Shown: piece after piece, positions 33,896-45,178 of the stretch | How positions within the stretch are numbered: position 1 is the first letter of the stretch | How the letters are laid out: every line of letters starts with the position of its first letter | Origin: Labia minor | Taxonomy: Eukaryota; Arthropoda; Insecta; Dermaptera; Spongiphoridae | DNA: 64,000 nucleotides | Direction of reading: 5' to 3' | Assembly (NCBI GenBank): GCA_963082975.1 | Contig: OY720347.1 | Location: 47,492,655-47,556,654, forward strand | Notes under the pieces: model-generated | The model's input: the letters and a program-made list of their open reading frames with translations, nothing else | The model's database searches: none | What the model was told of the DNA's origin: nothing | Program-made: the position numbers and the translations under genes

Positions 33896-34176
33896 TGACT
33901 GCGGATGAATTGTGTGCGGTGCCCATTTCGAGTGTCAGCGGGCGTCGCATGGTGAGCCTAGGCTGGTCTAATGGAGCCCTGGTACATCTGTCCCGATCCG
34001 TTGCGGACCCCTACCACAGGACAACGCCGGGTCCTGATCACGCCTGTGTCCTGGACATTGACATCCCCCGAGGACATGTTCTCTCCGTGGACGTGCAATG
34101 GACCCGGCGGTCGACATCCCGCAGGGAACTTAGGCGCAGCTCAGGCCCACAGCTCCCTGAATGTCCACTGGCTGTG
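33896..34176 (+). CDS. Putative secreted CUB-like protein, exon 2
   Basis: A 281-nt exon, strikingly GC-rich against the AT background, bounded by a strong acceptor (pyrimidine tract ending CTCCAG) and a strong donor GTG|GTAAGTGC. It begins in phase 1 and ends in phase 0. The translation starts TADELCAVPISS and includes WSNGALVHLSRSVADPY and CVLDIDIPRGHVLSVDVQW, then an S/R-rich stretch and PECPLAVV. The pattern G-x-x-x-x-S-(P)-x-x-Y followed by C-x-x-x-I-x-x-P-x-G-x-x-x-x-V resembles the first half of a CUB domain (extracellular beta-sandwich for protein or glycan binding); three cysteines are visible. Read with exon 1, the mature chain would start DELCAV. The family call is by motif only. 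Read without splicing, the frame extends from 33826 to 34203, but the edges are intronic. Confidence 0.6.
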
Positions 34177-35540
34177 GTAAGTGCTTATCAACGAAAAGCT
34201 TGATTAACGATTAATTAATTGATTCATAGAGATGTACTCACAAAGGGCCTGACAACCAACTAATCAATAAATTGATACTAATATTCTTTTCTTGATTTGA
34301 TTTCTCAATTTTTTTTTATTCGTTATAAAAACTATATACATACAAGTATATTTATAAACTAATATACTTTTTAAATTTGAAATATAAAATAAAAATTGAA
34401 ATACTAATTTTTCAATTTAAATATATTATAATAGTGTTAAGATACCTAAACTTCCATCGTTCAATTTTTATTGAAAAAAATTGGATATTTTAAATAATTT
34501 CATAAAAATTATTAAAAAAAAAAAAAATTAAAATATTTTATCAATTTACAAAGTGATACGTGCAAATAATTATAGGCATTACAACATGACACGGAATATA
34601 TTGAGAAAAATTAGAAAATTAATTAAAAAAAAATTCAAAAAACAAAATTGTAAAAGTGCAATAAGATCAAAATCGTTATTAAAAACAATGAATTATATTT
34701 TTAAATAAATTGTTTTTTTTTCTTTTTAAGGATATTAAAATTTAATTATATATAACATATTAATATTTATCAAAAATATCAATAAAAAACATACAAGAAA
34801 TTTGTCAACAGGTTCTATATTTTTTGTACCTTGTCTTGTACTAAGTCTTTTTCATGATTTTTAATATTATTATTTTTTATATATAAAATATTCTGAATTT
34901 TCTTAAATAATACGACTCATTTTGTTTTATAACACTAATCTCAATTAATCTTAATTTATTATCATCAAATTTTCATGATGTAATTTAATAAGATTTTATT
35001 CTGAATATCTAGGGAGTATTAACCTGAATGAACCTATAATGTGACTTTTAGAAAAGGATTGAAGTTGGAAAAATATATACTATTATATTACTCTATTCGT
35101 CAGAATTTTTTAAAGTTAAATTTATAATAATATTCCTATTTCTCTACGCAAGACCGTATCTGTTTTTATTAGATTTATTAATATCTTTAGATTATATGTA
35201 TGTGTATATATATAAATTTTAAATTAAACATATTATTTTATAACGTATTAGAAGATTTTGAAGTTAAAAAGTTTATCTCAATAGGTTTATGTGTGTACTG
35301 AAGAGCATTTTAGTTAAAACGAAACTGTCTAATATAATATTTTAGAAATTTTGATTCAAATTAATAACTATTTTTATTTTTTTAAAAAAGTCAAATATTG
35401 CAGAAATATACATATTACTTCTATGTATTTCAAAAAAAAACTTAATCTATTAAAAATTTCTCTAAATAAAAATAATGCCGGATTTTTAATTTTTATTATA
35501 AATAATAATTATTTAATCAAGTTGTGATAAAAATCTGAAC
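34177..35540. other. AT-rich DNA, start of putative intron 2
   Basis: Begins with the donor GTAAGTGC and is AT-rich throughout. No exon candidate in a compatible phase was found. Confidence 0.4.
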
Positions 35541-36010
35541 TACTGAACTAAGGACGAAGGTTCAAATCCAACAAGTTATAATAAAGCATAATAAAATAAT
35601 TTATTTAATTTGATAATTATATATATATATATATATAATAAATTTTATAAACACTTATTCCAGTTAACTAGTAGCTCAGTGATCAGTTGAGCTAATAAAA
35701 ATTTGTATGGCCAATTCTTTCATAAAATGTATTAATTGAACAAATGGGCTCTTTTTTCCAAAGATCAATAAAAAACTTAATAATTAATTTAAAATTTATT
35801 TAGATTATTTTATAAAACACATATAAAAGCAATCAAGATACAAATAAAATTTTGCTGATGGTTAATTTTATGTTTTTTTTTTTAATCAAAAGTTGACATT
35901 CAAGTCAACTAGTTGGACTAATTTAAATTTCTATGAACAATTCTTTGCTATGCTTATCAATTGAATTTATGAAGATAAAAGACAAATAAATATATGACGC
36001 AGATTATAAA
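35541..36010 (+). repeat. SINE-like fragments
   Basis: GGTTCAAATCC at 35559-35569 is a perfect polymerase III box-B consensus. TAGCTCAGTGATCAGTTGAG at 35672-35691 looks like a tRNA D-arm/box A. They are in the wrong order for one tRNA unit, so they probably represent two truncated SINE copies. The segments after 'ctaataaaaatttgtatgg' and 'ctaatttaaatttctatgaa' (about 35690 and 35918) resemble each other and may be a shared SINE body. Confidence 0.35.
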
Positions 36011-37716
36011 AGGATCGTAAAAAAGCTTGAATTTATTTGAATTTATAACAATTTGTGAATTTAAATACAAAAGGGTTGATGATAATAAAATAATAGTAGA
36101 ACGAGATTTGTAGATATTTGTGTAGTTAATGAAAATGTTTATGATTCAATTTAATCTGATATGTGTTGTATTTATTTTTATACCCCCCTATCTATTTAAA
36201 TAAAGAAACATTTTCTATATATATAAAAGTAAAATAGAATATATAAAAATAAATTTTTGTTATTCCTCATAATTCTAAAATACGTGAAATATCAAATTGA
36301 ATATAAATAGAAATTACAATAGTAATAAAAAATAATATAATATAATAAAATTAATAAAAGAGAAAATATAAATTATTAAGGTGTAATTTATTAAATCACA
36401 TAAAGATATTACCTCCTCTTTGAATCATTAAAATAAATACCTAAAAGGTACATAAACTATTGATATTAGGTATATACTAGGAAATAAACCCGCCTTGACG
36501 TGTGTTTAGCTTATTAATATGCAAAGTAATTGAGTTTAAAGAATAATTAAAAATTCTTACTTTGAAAAAATAACATTTGATATAATATGTTACAAAATAT
36601 ATTTGCAATTGTATTTTTGTTCAAAATCCTTAATATTTAAATAAAACAATATTAATATATAGATCTTAAATAAAACAGTTTTTATATATATATAATCACA
36701 TCACATAAGAAAAACAAAGAAAATTGATTAGTATTGATTATATGAAATAGTTTTTTATACAATCATTGACCGTTAAGTTTTATTTTTACTAATTCAAAAT
36801 ACTTTTATTAATTAGATGATAATTATTATTTAATGTATGTTTATACTACATATTCAATATTTAATCGTGCACATTTATACTGAATTATCAGGCCAAAAAT
36901 TTTAAATCAAAATTTCTCTCCAGCGATGATGCAACGAAATTGAGATCGACGAGTGGATACACGACTTGAATATCTTTATCATGGATTTAACTTTAAACCC
37001 TCATTAGAAATTAAATGACCTCATTTAAATACAAATCGTCGTTTTAATAGTTTATACTAAAAATTAGAAGGAAAAAAAAATATTCTTTTAAAAAAAAAAA
37101 TGTTTTAATTTAGACTGTTACCTACATTGAACAATTAAAATCATTGTCATTTGTCACTTGAATAAATTATTTATCGTATGTTCTGTTTACTTTTTGTTAT
37201 TTTCTGTTTAAGTAATTAAATAAGAATAGTAAACTCATTATTCTTCAAAATTTGTCCAATATTTTCATTAAAAAAAATTAATTTTAAATCTGGCCTTTTT
37301 TCTTTATAAACAATGTTTTTTTAACATTTATTGACTTTCAATTTTATTAATCAGTATTATCTTAGCATTAATTCAATTAGTTTGTGCATTTTAATAAAAT
37401 ATCGGAGGCTAAAATAAACATTTGTTTATCTTTATATTAAAGTTTATATAAATAAATACAGTTAGTACAAATATCAACAAGAAAAAAAAATATCGATAAA
37501 ATCTAAATCAAAATAATTGTTAATCCAAATAAAATTATTTATTTATTATTCACAATTTTCAAAATGTTATATTTGTTTTTAATGCTATTTTTAATTGATC
37601 TAAATTTGAAAATAAAATTGTTTATCAAATATTAGTTAATGACAACATATTTTACATTGAGGTAATTAATAATATATCTTATTTTCATAATTTTATATTA
37701 TATATATATATATATA
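36011..37716. other. AT-rich unannotated DNA
   Basis: AT-rich, ending in a (TA)n tract at about 37699-37716 into which a Helitron end is inserted. No genes. Confidence 0.45.
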
Positions 37717-37785
37717 CTAGCTGCTTCGAGTGCCTTCGGCGCTCTCCACACCTAGACGGGGGCTCCGCCCCCTATACCCCCCGAG
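37717..37785 (-). mobile_element. Helitron 3' terminus (inverted copy)
   Basis: Read on the minus strand, the end is GAGCGCC-GAA-GGCACTC (37728-37744), GAAGCAG, then CTAG at 37717-37720 followed by T of a TA microsatellite. It contains the same GGGGGCGGAGCCCCC palindrome (37758-37772 region) as the copy at 27066-27080. It joins directly to LINE sequence, with no intervening spacer of the kind seen at 26890-26965. Confidence 0.68.
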
Positions 37786-38310
37786 AGTCCCTATTCTGAG
37801 CTATAACCATCTAACTTCTACCCTGTCCCATCTCTCTCACGTTCCTTCCTACATTGTCCGCCCTGTTCACAATTGGTCTTCCAAACGGACGTTTTCCAAT
37901 CGAACTCCCCTCCAATATATTTTTCCTCTCCCATTCTAGCCATGTGCCCTGCCGATCCCAGCCCTAACTATATCTAGAGATGCATAGAGGTCATGCAATT
38001 CCTTGTTATGCAGTCTCCGCTATTCCCCGGCGTCCTCATCTTTCTTTGGCCCATAAATGCTGGGAAGAATCCTATTCTCAAATACTCTGAATCTATTCTC
38101 ATCTCCCAGGGTTATAGACCATGCCTCCCACCCATATAATACAATTAATAATTTAATAATTTTGATCCCCTTTGATAATAATTTCCAGATTGCAACCTCG
38201 ATTTAAATTCTTTGCAAATATTATTCTCTCTGATACTAATTACTTTATCTTATCAAATTAATTACTTTCAAACCCCATCACTTTTCCTGCCTCGATTAAT
38301 TTTTTTATGA
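37786..38310 (-). mobile_element. RTE-like LINE relic joined to the Helitron end
   Basis: The complement matches the same LINE family: blocks corresponding to KKDEVTGEW, HNEGLHDLYAS, RRWERI and AQNR are readable with stops and frameshifts. The LINE text stops at 'gctcagaatagggact' and is followed immediately by the Helitron end, which is an unusual junction. The left part (to about 38310) fades into the upstream RT region (KYLV-like and EAGK-like blocks). The + strand ORF at 37730-37939 is a shadow. Confidence 0.65.
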
Positions 38311-38755
38311 CTCTTTAAATGTTATATATTTATTTTAAAAAAAAAACAAAGTAAACAAAATAAAAATAAAATATAAAGAAATTAGCATAACACTAAACTA
38401 CTATAAAAATAATATTAAAAAATATATTAAAATCTTACATGCAAATCCAATTATGAGATCAAATTTTCTTAATTAAAATAATTTACTCACATAATCTTAA
38501 AAATTAATAGTATTAAATTATAGCCGTAATGTGAATGTTTTCAAAGTTTAAAAGGCCAATAAGATCAATTGAGATATTGTAAATATCAATAGATATATAA
38601 AAAGATTTTTATCTGCACATTGCTCAGAATTTAAATTACCGCCAAATTATCGCCACCAGCGCCTCTATGATCTATTATGGTAACTAAACTATTTTTAATT
38701 AATTATTCTTTATAATTTTTTTAAAATTTTTCTAATTAAAAAATCGAAAATCGGG
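38311..38755. other. AT-rich unannotated DNA
   Basis: AT-rich. A small complex patch at 38635-38680. Nothing assigned. Confidence 0.4.
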
Positions 38756-38876
38756 CTTCGAGGTCTGGTTGTGCTTCCGTGTAAAAAATTCCATGTCCCT
38801 GTGTGCGATAGATTTGCCTGGAGAGCTCGGTCAGACAGACAGACAAACAAACAGACACACACATTACACTTGCTTT

Positions 38877-38880
<4 letters not shown>
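38756..38880 (+). repeat. Arthropod-type 'gacagacagac' repeat fragment
   Basis: The string 'cggtcagacagacagacaaa' followed by 'cacacacattacacttgc' is a form of a common arthropod dispersed repeat tail. A related 'gaacagacagagagacagac' segment lies at 53735-53755. Termini not visible. The 79-codon ORF from 38771 is this repeat plus microsatellite and not a gene. Confidence 0.4.
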
Positions 38881-38917
<37 letters not shown>

Positions 38918-38921
<4 letters not shown>

Positions 38922-39541
38922 GTAGGCAAATGACAGTTTTAGTAAATTTGCCTAAACAAAAGCCATATGCATGGCCAAATAGCTTCCACTATTATTTAAT
39001 TTCAATTTGACTAGGAAAATAGCATTTGCCTAGACAAAAGCTATTTGGCTAAATCTTTGTTGAAGAAATAGCTTTAACTATTACAGTGACCAATTACGAA
39101 ATTATCCAAAAACTTTTTTGTTCTTTATTGTATATTTTTTCTAACTTCAGCTTGCCATAAGTTTAGAGCAGGGTGCCCCAATAATTTTGCAGTGCGACAA
39201 TGGCAGAGAATTTACTTTAATTATTTATTAAATTATTATGTTTATATCTTATTTTTAATATTCGTTTCCTTATTAAATTGTTTTAATTGATTAAAAGATT
39301 TTTTGAAAATTAATAATATTTGAGTATTTTTTCTATTCATCTGTCATCGATCCAATCCGACATTTTCTGAGCTATTTTCCTAGTCAAATTGAAATGAAAT
39401 AATAGTTAATGCTATTTGCCCAACAAAGATTTAGCCAAATGGCTATGCAAATGGTATTTTCCTAGTCAAATTGAAATTAAATAATAGTTGAACCTATTTT
39501 GTCAGGCAAATGCTATTTTCCTAAAATTGTCATTTACCAAA

Positions 39542-39545
<4 letters not shown>
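38918..39545. mobile_element. Foldback/MITE element inside a TA microsatellite
   Basis: Long inverted arms of about 150-180 bp: the left arm starts TGTCGTAGGCAAATGACAGT and the complement of the right arm starts TGTCTTTGGTAAATGACAAT. Both contain repeated units 'caatttgactaggaaaatag' and 'ggctaaatctttgttg'. (TA)n tracts flank both sides (about 38880-38917 and 39546-39573), as expected if the target is TA. A unique loop of about 285 bp (39075-39360) includes 'gcagggtgccccaataattt'. No coding capacity. Confidence 0.75.
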
Positions 39546-39578
<33 letters not shown>

Positions 39579-39579
39579 T

Positions 39580-41480
39580 TATATTAAATGATAATAAAAG
39601 TGAAGTGGAGCAATTAATAATATTAAAATTATATCTTCTCTTATAACATTTCTATATATAAATATAATATTATATTATATTCATTTAAAATCAAAAGTTA
39701 AAACTTAATAGGAGTCAGAATTGCCTCACATCCAAATCTAATAAAATTCACTGGGGCTTCTAAATGACATAAACAGAATTAAAGGTCTAAGAGAAATCTT
39801 CATAATATTCTATCTCTATATAATTTTATGTACATATATTTATTTTAACTAGAGAAATTAATTCAAAGATCTTGAAAATTCAATCAATTACTTCGAGTAT
39901 CTCTCTTTAAACCTATTCATTTTTCTTTCTCAATTCTATTTCCATTTATTCAAAAGTAGGCATATCATCATAGAAATTATAAATCCTAATCCTATCAAAG
40001 ATCATTCATAATTCATTGGCAAAGTACTTATCTCGGTGTCATTTATTAGAAATAAATTGAATTTAAATATGCGATAAGAAATTAATCTTTTTAACTATTT
40101 GGTTTGTGAATATATTCACTCTATCGAGAGACTAGCAATCAAAATTTAACCATAAAAATTTTCTTAAAAGGAAAACTTCTAAAGAATTTGAACTTATTTT
40201 CATATTTAATTTAATTATCTATCTAATAATTTTTGTTGAGATTTCCAAAGTCAACAAATGATTCTCCAAAGTCTATTAAGTTTGCCCTTTAAAAGCAATC
40301 CAATAAAAAAAACTTGGAATTCTCTTTTAGATTTTTAAATATTAAAATCATTAATTATTTTCTCATGGTTCATTTAACCTCAGAGAGAAATCTTTCCAAT
40401 GATTAAAAGACAGATTTATTGATAATAAATTTAGATCCGATTTAACTGACCTTTGCCTTGCTAATAAGGGCTGGCAATTCTAATATTTTCTTAAACTGCA
40501 ATTAACTAGGACACCGTCAAAATATCATTATATATATCTATATATAATAACCATTCATCATAACCTGAGGGGTTCATATTATATTATATTAAATTGACTT
40601 ACCCCTTTGGTAAATTCCCATTATATTATATCCTCAAGGATATAGCCATAGTAATTATTAAGAAGATGGATATCCGTAATCGATTATATTCATTATTAAC
40701 AATTGTTAACAATTGTATTATATATACATATTATATCAATGTAATATTTCAATTATTAAAAGTATTGTCGCTCTTTAATAATCTTTTGAATGAAAAAATA
40801 CAATAAAAAATTCAAACTCAATGTTAATTTTAGATGAAAATAATTTCGATTTATGAAAATTTTCTCATAAATAACATGGTTTTTAGTTGATCAGAAATCT
40901 ATCATTATTGTCTAATTGCGTCACAATTTCTAATCATCAAGAATAAAATTGATTGGGAATTTAATTGCAATTGATGTTAATTGTATTTTATTGTAGCGAC
41001 TCAATTTAATCAATCAAATGATATTGAGAAGATTATTATTAATATTATTAAACTAAAAAGAGAAAAAAAAAAAACAATTAAAAAGATTTGTTCAAATAGC
41101 AGATGATTTATAATCCATATAATTAATCACTAATTGTAATATGTTTATTTTATCATATACATATAATAATATTATATGTACTTTTGATTGAGGCATATTT
41201 GATTTTATATTCATTAGAATAATTATTTTAATCTTTTTATAGGGGTCAAATTATTTCCTAAATTTAATTGAATTTGTTCATGAGCAAACGTTATAAAAAA
41301 TATGTACTTATAAGGTAATTTAAGTAAAATTATGTTGGTGAATAAAATTATATGCTATTTAAAGATCATTATCTTAAAATATTATAAATATACCCTATAT
41401 ATAAATCAAAATATATAATCATAGAATAATTATATTAGTTATGCAGTAAATCAATTACAAATTAAAATTATTTATAAATT
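39580..41480. other. AT-rich unannotated DNA
   Basis: About 1.9 kb of AT-rich sequence. The ORF at 40594-40806 has chance-like composition. No repeat ends recognised. Confidence 0.45.
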
Positions 41481-42150
41481 GGTTGCCCTGTGGCCATGCG
41501 CAGAACCGACCAACGGTTTGAAATAAATTAATTTCCAGCTACAGAAACTATTTCAATTAATTTAAATGTATCTATTGATGTAATAAAAAACAGATATTTA
41601 TATAACATAAATATTTTTAATTTTATTTTATTTATAATATATAATGAGAAAAAACTAATGAAGATGATTTTTCCCGAGGATAAAACCAATACAAAGTGCA
41701 TGATTCGTGGAGAAACATCTCATGTGAAATTTGGTGTGAAAATAACCCTTCCCTTCCTATCTTCAATCGGTAATACTACCACTTCCGGTTTGCGGATATC
41801 CACCAAAAGTTGAAGGGAAGGGTTATTTTCACACCAAATTTCTTATGAGGAGATTTTTTACATATCTCCACGAAGCATGCACTTTGTTTTGGTTTTATCC
41901 TCGGGAAAATCATCTTTATTAGTTTTTTCTTAATTTAAAATTATATGACGTCACCCAGCCCTTCATGAAGTCACAACCAGCTCTTACTTATATATTATAA
42001 ATAAAATAAAATTAAAAATATTTATGTTATATCCATATCTGTTTTTTATTGCATTAATAGATATATTTAAATTATTTGAAATTGTTTCTGTAGCTGGAAA
42101 TTAATTTATTTCAAACCGTCGTTGGTTCTGTGCCTGGCCCAAGGTCAACT
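41481..42150. mobile_element. Long foldback MITE (670 bp)
   Basis: Two inverted arms of about 310-330 bp enclose a loop of about 55 bp at 41763-41817 ('ctaccacttccggtttgcgg'). The ends read GGTTGCCCTGTGGCCATGCG (left) and GTTGACCTTGGGCCAGGCAC (complement of right). Matching internal blocks include 'aatttccagctacagaaac', 'gaggataaaaccaatacaaa' and 'gtgaaaataacccttccctt'. The whole single strand could fold into one hairpin. Non-coding. A related element is at 53984-54535. Confidence 0.8.
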
Positions 42151-42340
42151 TATTTTTTTATTTTTTAAATAATCATTAATAAACGATTTTCTTCATTTTT
42201 TTTTTATTGTTAATTATTTTTTTTATTTTTGTTTTATTTGATTATTCTAATTAAATTGCTTTTCTTAGTGACGGGTGGCGAATACTTTTAGTTATTTTCA
42301 AATTTTGGATTTTGTTCCTTGATCTAATTTAAAGTTGGAT
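42151..42340. other. AT-rich unannotated DNA
   Basis: Poly-T-rich sequence. Nothing recognised. Confidence 0.4.
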
Positions 42341-42800
42341 AATTGTATTGTTCTAAGAAGAGGGACGGTGTGTGGCAGGGGTCTAACATAGAGGACGGTA
42401 AGCCTATTTTGCATTTGGGTCGCCGTTATATTAGAATAGAAATTCAATTGAGTTGTCGATTAATGTTTCACTAACGAAATTTTCTTAAAGTATTCCCATT
42501 GCCCCCTCGTTACTTGATTCAATCAATACTCGAGCGATTATTTGTGAAAACTCTCACGTGGGATAATGGCATTCCATTGGATATATCAGTCCCTCGAAAT
42601 CAAAATGACTTCATTAGAGCATGTCATTTGCATAAGTGCTTTTAAATAGATGCCTATCATTTTAACTATAGCGAGTCAATAAGAATTCTCGCTTATCTCT
42701 GCCTTGCTTTCTCGTTTGGAGAAACATTGCATCTCGACTCCTGATTTCGAAATTCACTCAACTGAATAAATAGCCTACATCACAATATCACATTGCAGCA
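42341..42800. other. GC-richer complex block without an open frame
   Basis: About 450 bases of complex sequence ('gaagagggacggtgtgtggc', 'attgccccctcgttacttga', 'gagaaacattgcatctcgac') with stops in all frames and no repeat termini. A donor-like ACG|GTAAGC lies near 42395. It could be a conserved regulatory element, a non-coding RNA exon or an old repeat. Confidence 0.3.
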
Positions 42801-43044
42801 AACCTACACATACAATATATTTTAGACTTGCGCGATAAAATAAATAGATAGTTTAGTTTAAATTTAAAATCAGCAATCTTGATGGGAAATTTTTTGAAAA
42901 TCGAGATCAGTTTATTTTCAATAATGATCATCTCTTCTAAACTTTTATCTTTTTATAACTTCATCAATCAAAATGTCAAAAAGGACATTATATATTTTAT
43001 CAAAAAATATATTATATAGATTTTTGATAAATTTATTTATGTAT
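42801..43044. other. AT-rich unannotated DNA
   Basis: Nothing recognised. Confidence 0.4.
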
Positions 43045-43966
43045 GCGCGGTCTGTTCAAAAGAAAAGGTGAATTTTGAATTTTTTGCGGGTTGATACATT
43101 CGATTATCGAAATTTTTATTTATTGTTATGTTGGTACACATATGTTTCTCATATGTTGACATTATCAGCCATTTTGGATTAGTAGTTTGTTTTTAACAGC
43201 TTAGTCACGTTTTTGTGTCTTATTCGATTTTTTACTTAAAAAAAATGGATCAAAGAATCTGTATTAAATTTTGAGTTAAAAATGGAATACAGTCCTCCAA
43301 CGCACATTTTAAGCGCGTTTTAAGTGCGTTGGGCGAGTCTAATTTATCTTAAAATAATGTTTATAAGTGGTACAAGCGCTTTAAAGAAGGCCGAGAAGAT
43401 AGATGATGATGATAAGCGTCCTGGAGGTTTTGCTCACTGTTTTTTTTCGATTACAATGGCGTGGTGCATTATGAGTTCTTGCCAACAGGTCGTACTGTTA
43501 ATAAGGAATACTACAAGGAAGTTATGCAACGTTTGCATGAAGCAATACGGCTCAAATGATCAGAATTATGGAAAAACAAATCATGGATTCCGCATCACGA
43601 TAATTCACCAGTTCACACATCATTGCTTGTTCGTGATATTTTGGCCAAAAACAACACCGAAATCATGCATCAACCTCCGTACTCACCAGATTTGGCTTCC
43701 TGTGACTTTTTCCTATTCCCAAAACTGAAGAGACCAATGAAAGGAAAACGTTTTGCCACAATGAGATAAAGTCGGAATCGAAGAACGAGCTGATGGCCAT
43801 ATCGAAAAATGCATTTCAGAAGTGCTTCGACGATTGGAAGAAGCGCTAGCATAAGTGAATTATATCTTTTGGGAATTTTTTTGAAGGAAAAAAATGGATA
43901 TTAATGAATAAATAAATACTTTTCGAAATAATTCAAAATTCACCTTTTCCTTTGAACAAACCTCGA
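43045..43966 (+). mobile_element. Internally deleted mariner transposon
   Basis: Inverted ends: the left end contains TGTTCAAAAGAAAAGGTGAA, the complement of the right end TGTTCAAAGGAAAAGGTGAA, both continuing TTTTGAAT. At about 920 bp it is shorter than a full mariner (about 1.3 kb). The 5' and 3' parts of the transposase gene are present with a deletion between them. Confidence 0.85.
43244..43860 (+). pseudogene. Mariner transposase pseudogene
   Basis: The start MDQRICIKF at about 43244 is followed by a stop, and decayed N-terminal helix-turn-helix text (NVYKWYKRFKEGRED) ends near 43415 at DDDKRPG. A deletion then joins it to the C-terminal half: DYNGVVHYEFLPTGR, KEYYKEVMQRLHEA, HHDNSPVHTSLLVRD (second catalytic D) and PPYSPDLASCDFFLFP (third catalytic D, D34D type). 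The part with the first catalytic aspartate is absent. Several stops and frameshifts. The 134-codon ORF at 43324-43728 is mostly an out-of-frame reading of it. Confidence 0.82.
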
Positions 43967-44451
43967 ATTCTAGTTATAATTTAGGCTAAACTTATAATAT
44001 TGTTAACATGTTTAAAATAATTTTATTTATATTTTCTAATCTTCTGATATAATGATTATATATAAAATATTTTATCTTTTACTAAACAGTATTTTTTTTT
44101 TAATTTTTAATATTTAATGTATTACATATACTTAGATTTTTAGAATGTTTAAAAGTTCTATAATTTTTAGGGAATAACTAAAATTAAATGAATGAACAAT
44201 AAATGAAATAAATTTAAGTATATTTTTAAAATTAGTAAATTTTAAATAGTATGGAATTTTATCCTAACCGCGTAACTGCTATTTCGGGAAAAGGTTGCAA
44301 ACTTATTGCTTTTGCTCGCTTCTCCTTTTTTTATAAGAAACATAATCTATTGGTGTTACAGGGTGCGTCATAATATCCTGGTTAAGGCTATGATTTTTTG
44401 AATAGAAAATATGTTGCCATGGCTTAGTAAGTAACCCTCGTATATATAAAT
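43967..44451. other. AT-rich unannotated DNA
   Basis: AT-rich, with a moderately complex stretch at 44260-44440 ('cagggtgcgtcataatatcc') that may be a terminus of an unidentified DNA transposon. No partner end found. Confidence 0.35.
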
Positions 44452-45019
44452 AAGTACCGGGACCCCGAGCCTCGGCTCGGTATTTAAGTTAAAAAAAATG
44501 ATTCATTATTATTGGATTTGGCTGGTAATATTAATACCTGGGACACCGAGCTCTCGCTCTACCCTTTAAAAAATATTGATACACAATTCTTTAATTATTT
44601 ATTACAATTATTAAATGTTACACATTTGCATCAATCTGATTAAAATTAATGAACTTGTGCTCCTCAATAATACATAAATATATAATATATAGGTACATAT
44701 ATTTTTTTTCTATAGTGTTTTTTTGAAAAACTGTTTAGCGCCCCAAGTGGTTATAAAACAAACTAAAGACAAAAAAACGTGCTTTGCAGCTTTTCGGAAT
44801 TAAAAAAGCAAAATTGGCAGTCGTGGGACTGGCCGACAGAAGTGAAAACTTCTGCGTAAGAAATTTTAAAACAGACGAAATTCGCGCTATTTCACGAGAA
44901 AGATGAATTTCATATGCATGTATATATATATAACTTATATATTATTTTAAACATATATTTTAAACAAATTTGTAACTTATATTTATATATATATAAATAC
45001 ACAACTTTGTTTAAAATAT

Positions 45020-45178
45020 TGCAATACGAACTGTTTTATAATTCTTATCTCTAACATAAAATATATATTTATTATGTGAAGTTCATTTCGTATAATTTTG
45101 ATTATATATGTATATATGAAATGAACTTTACATAATAAATATATATTTATATGTTAGAGATAATTTATAAAACAGTTC
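45020..45178. repeat. Palindrome, ~65-bp arms
   Basis: The left arm starts 'gaactgttttataattctta' and the right arm ends with its inverse '...ataatttataaaacagttc'. Between them are 'acataataaatatatattta' and its partner, with a loop of about 30 bases. It lies in the middle of the hairpin-rich repeat and could cruciform or form a hairpin RNA. Confidence 0.7.

Noticed and set aside
33971..34180. 69-codon ORF in the second frame of the CUB-like exon
   Set aside because: It is a shadow in the wrong frame for both splice sites; the frame beginning TADELC is preferred.
43324..43728. 134-codon ORF as a gene
   Set aside because: It is a shifted reading of the deleted mariner transposase; the recognisable protein lies in other frames.
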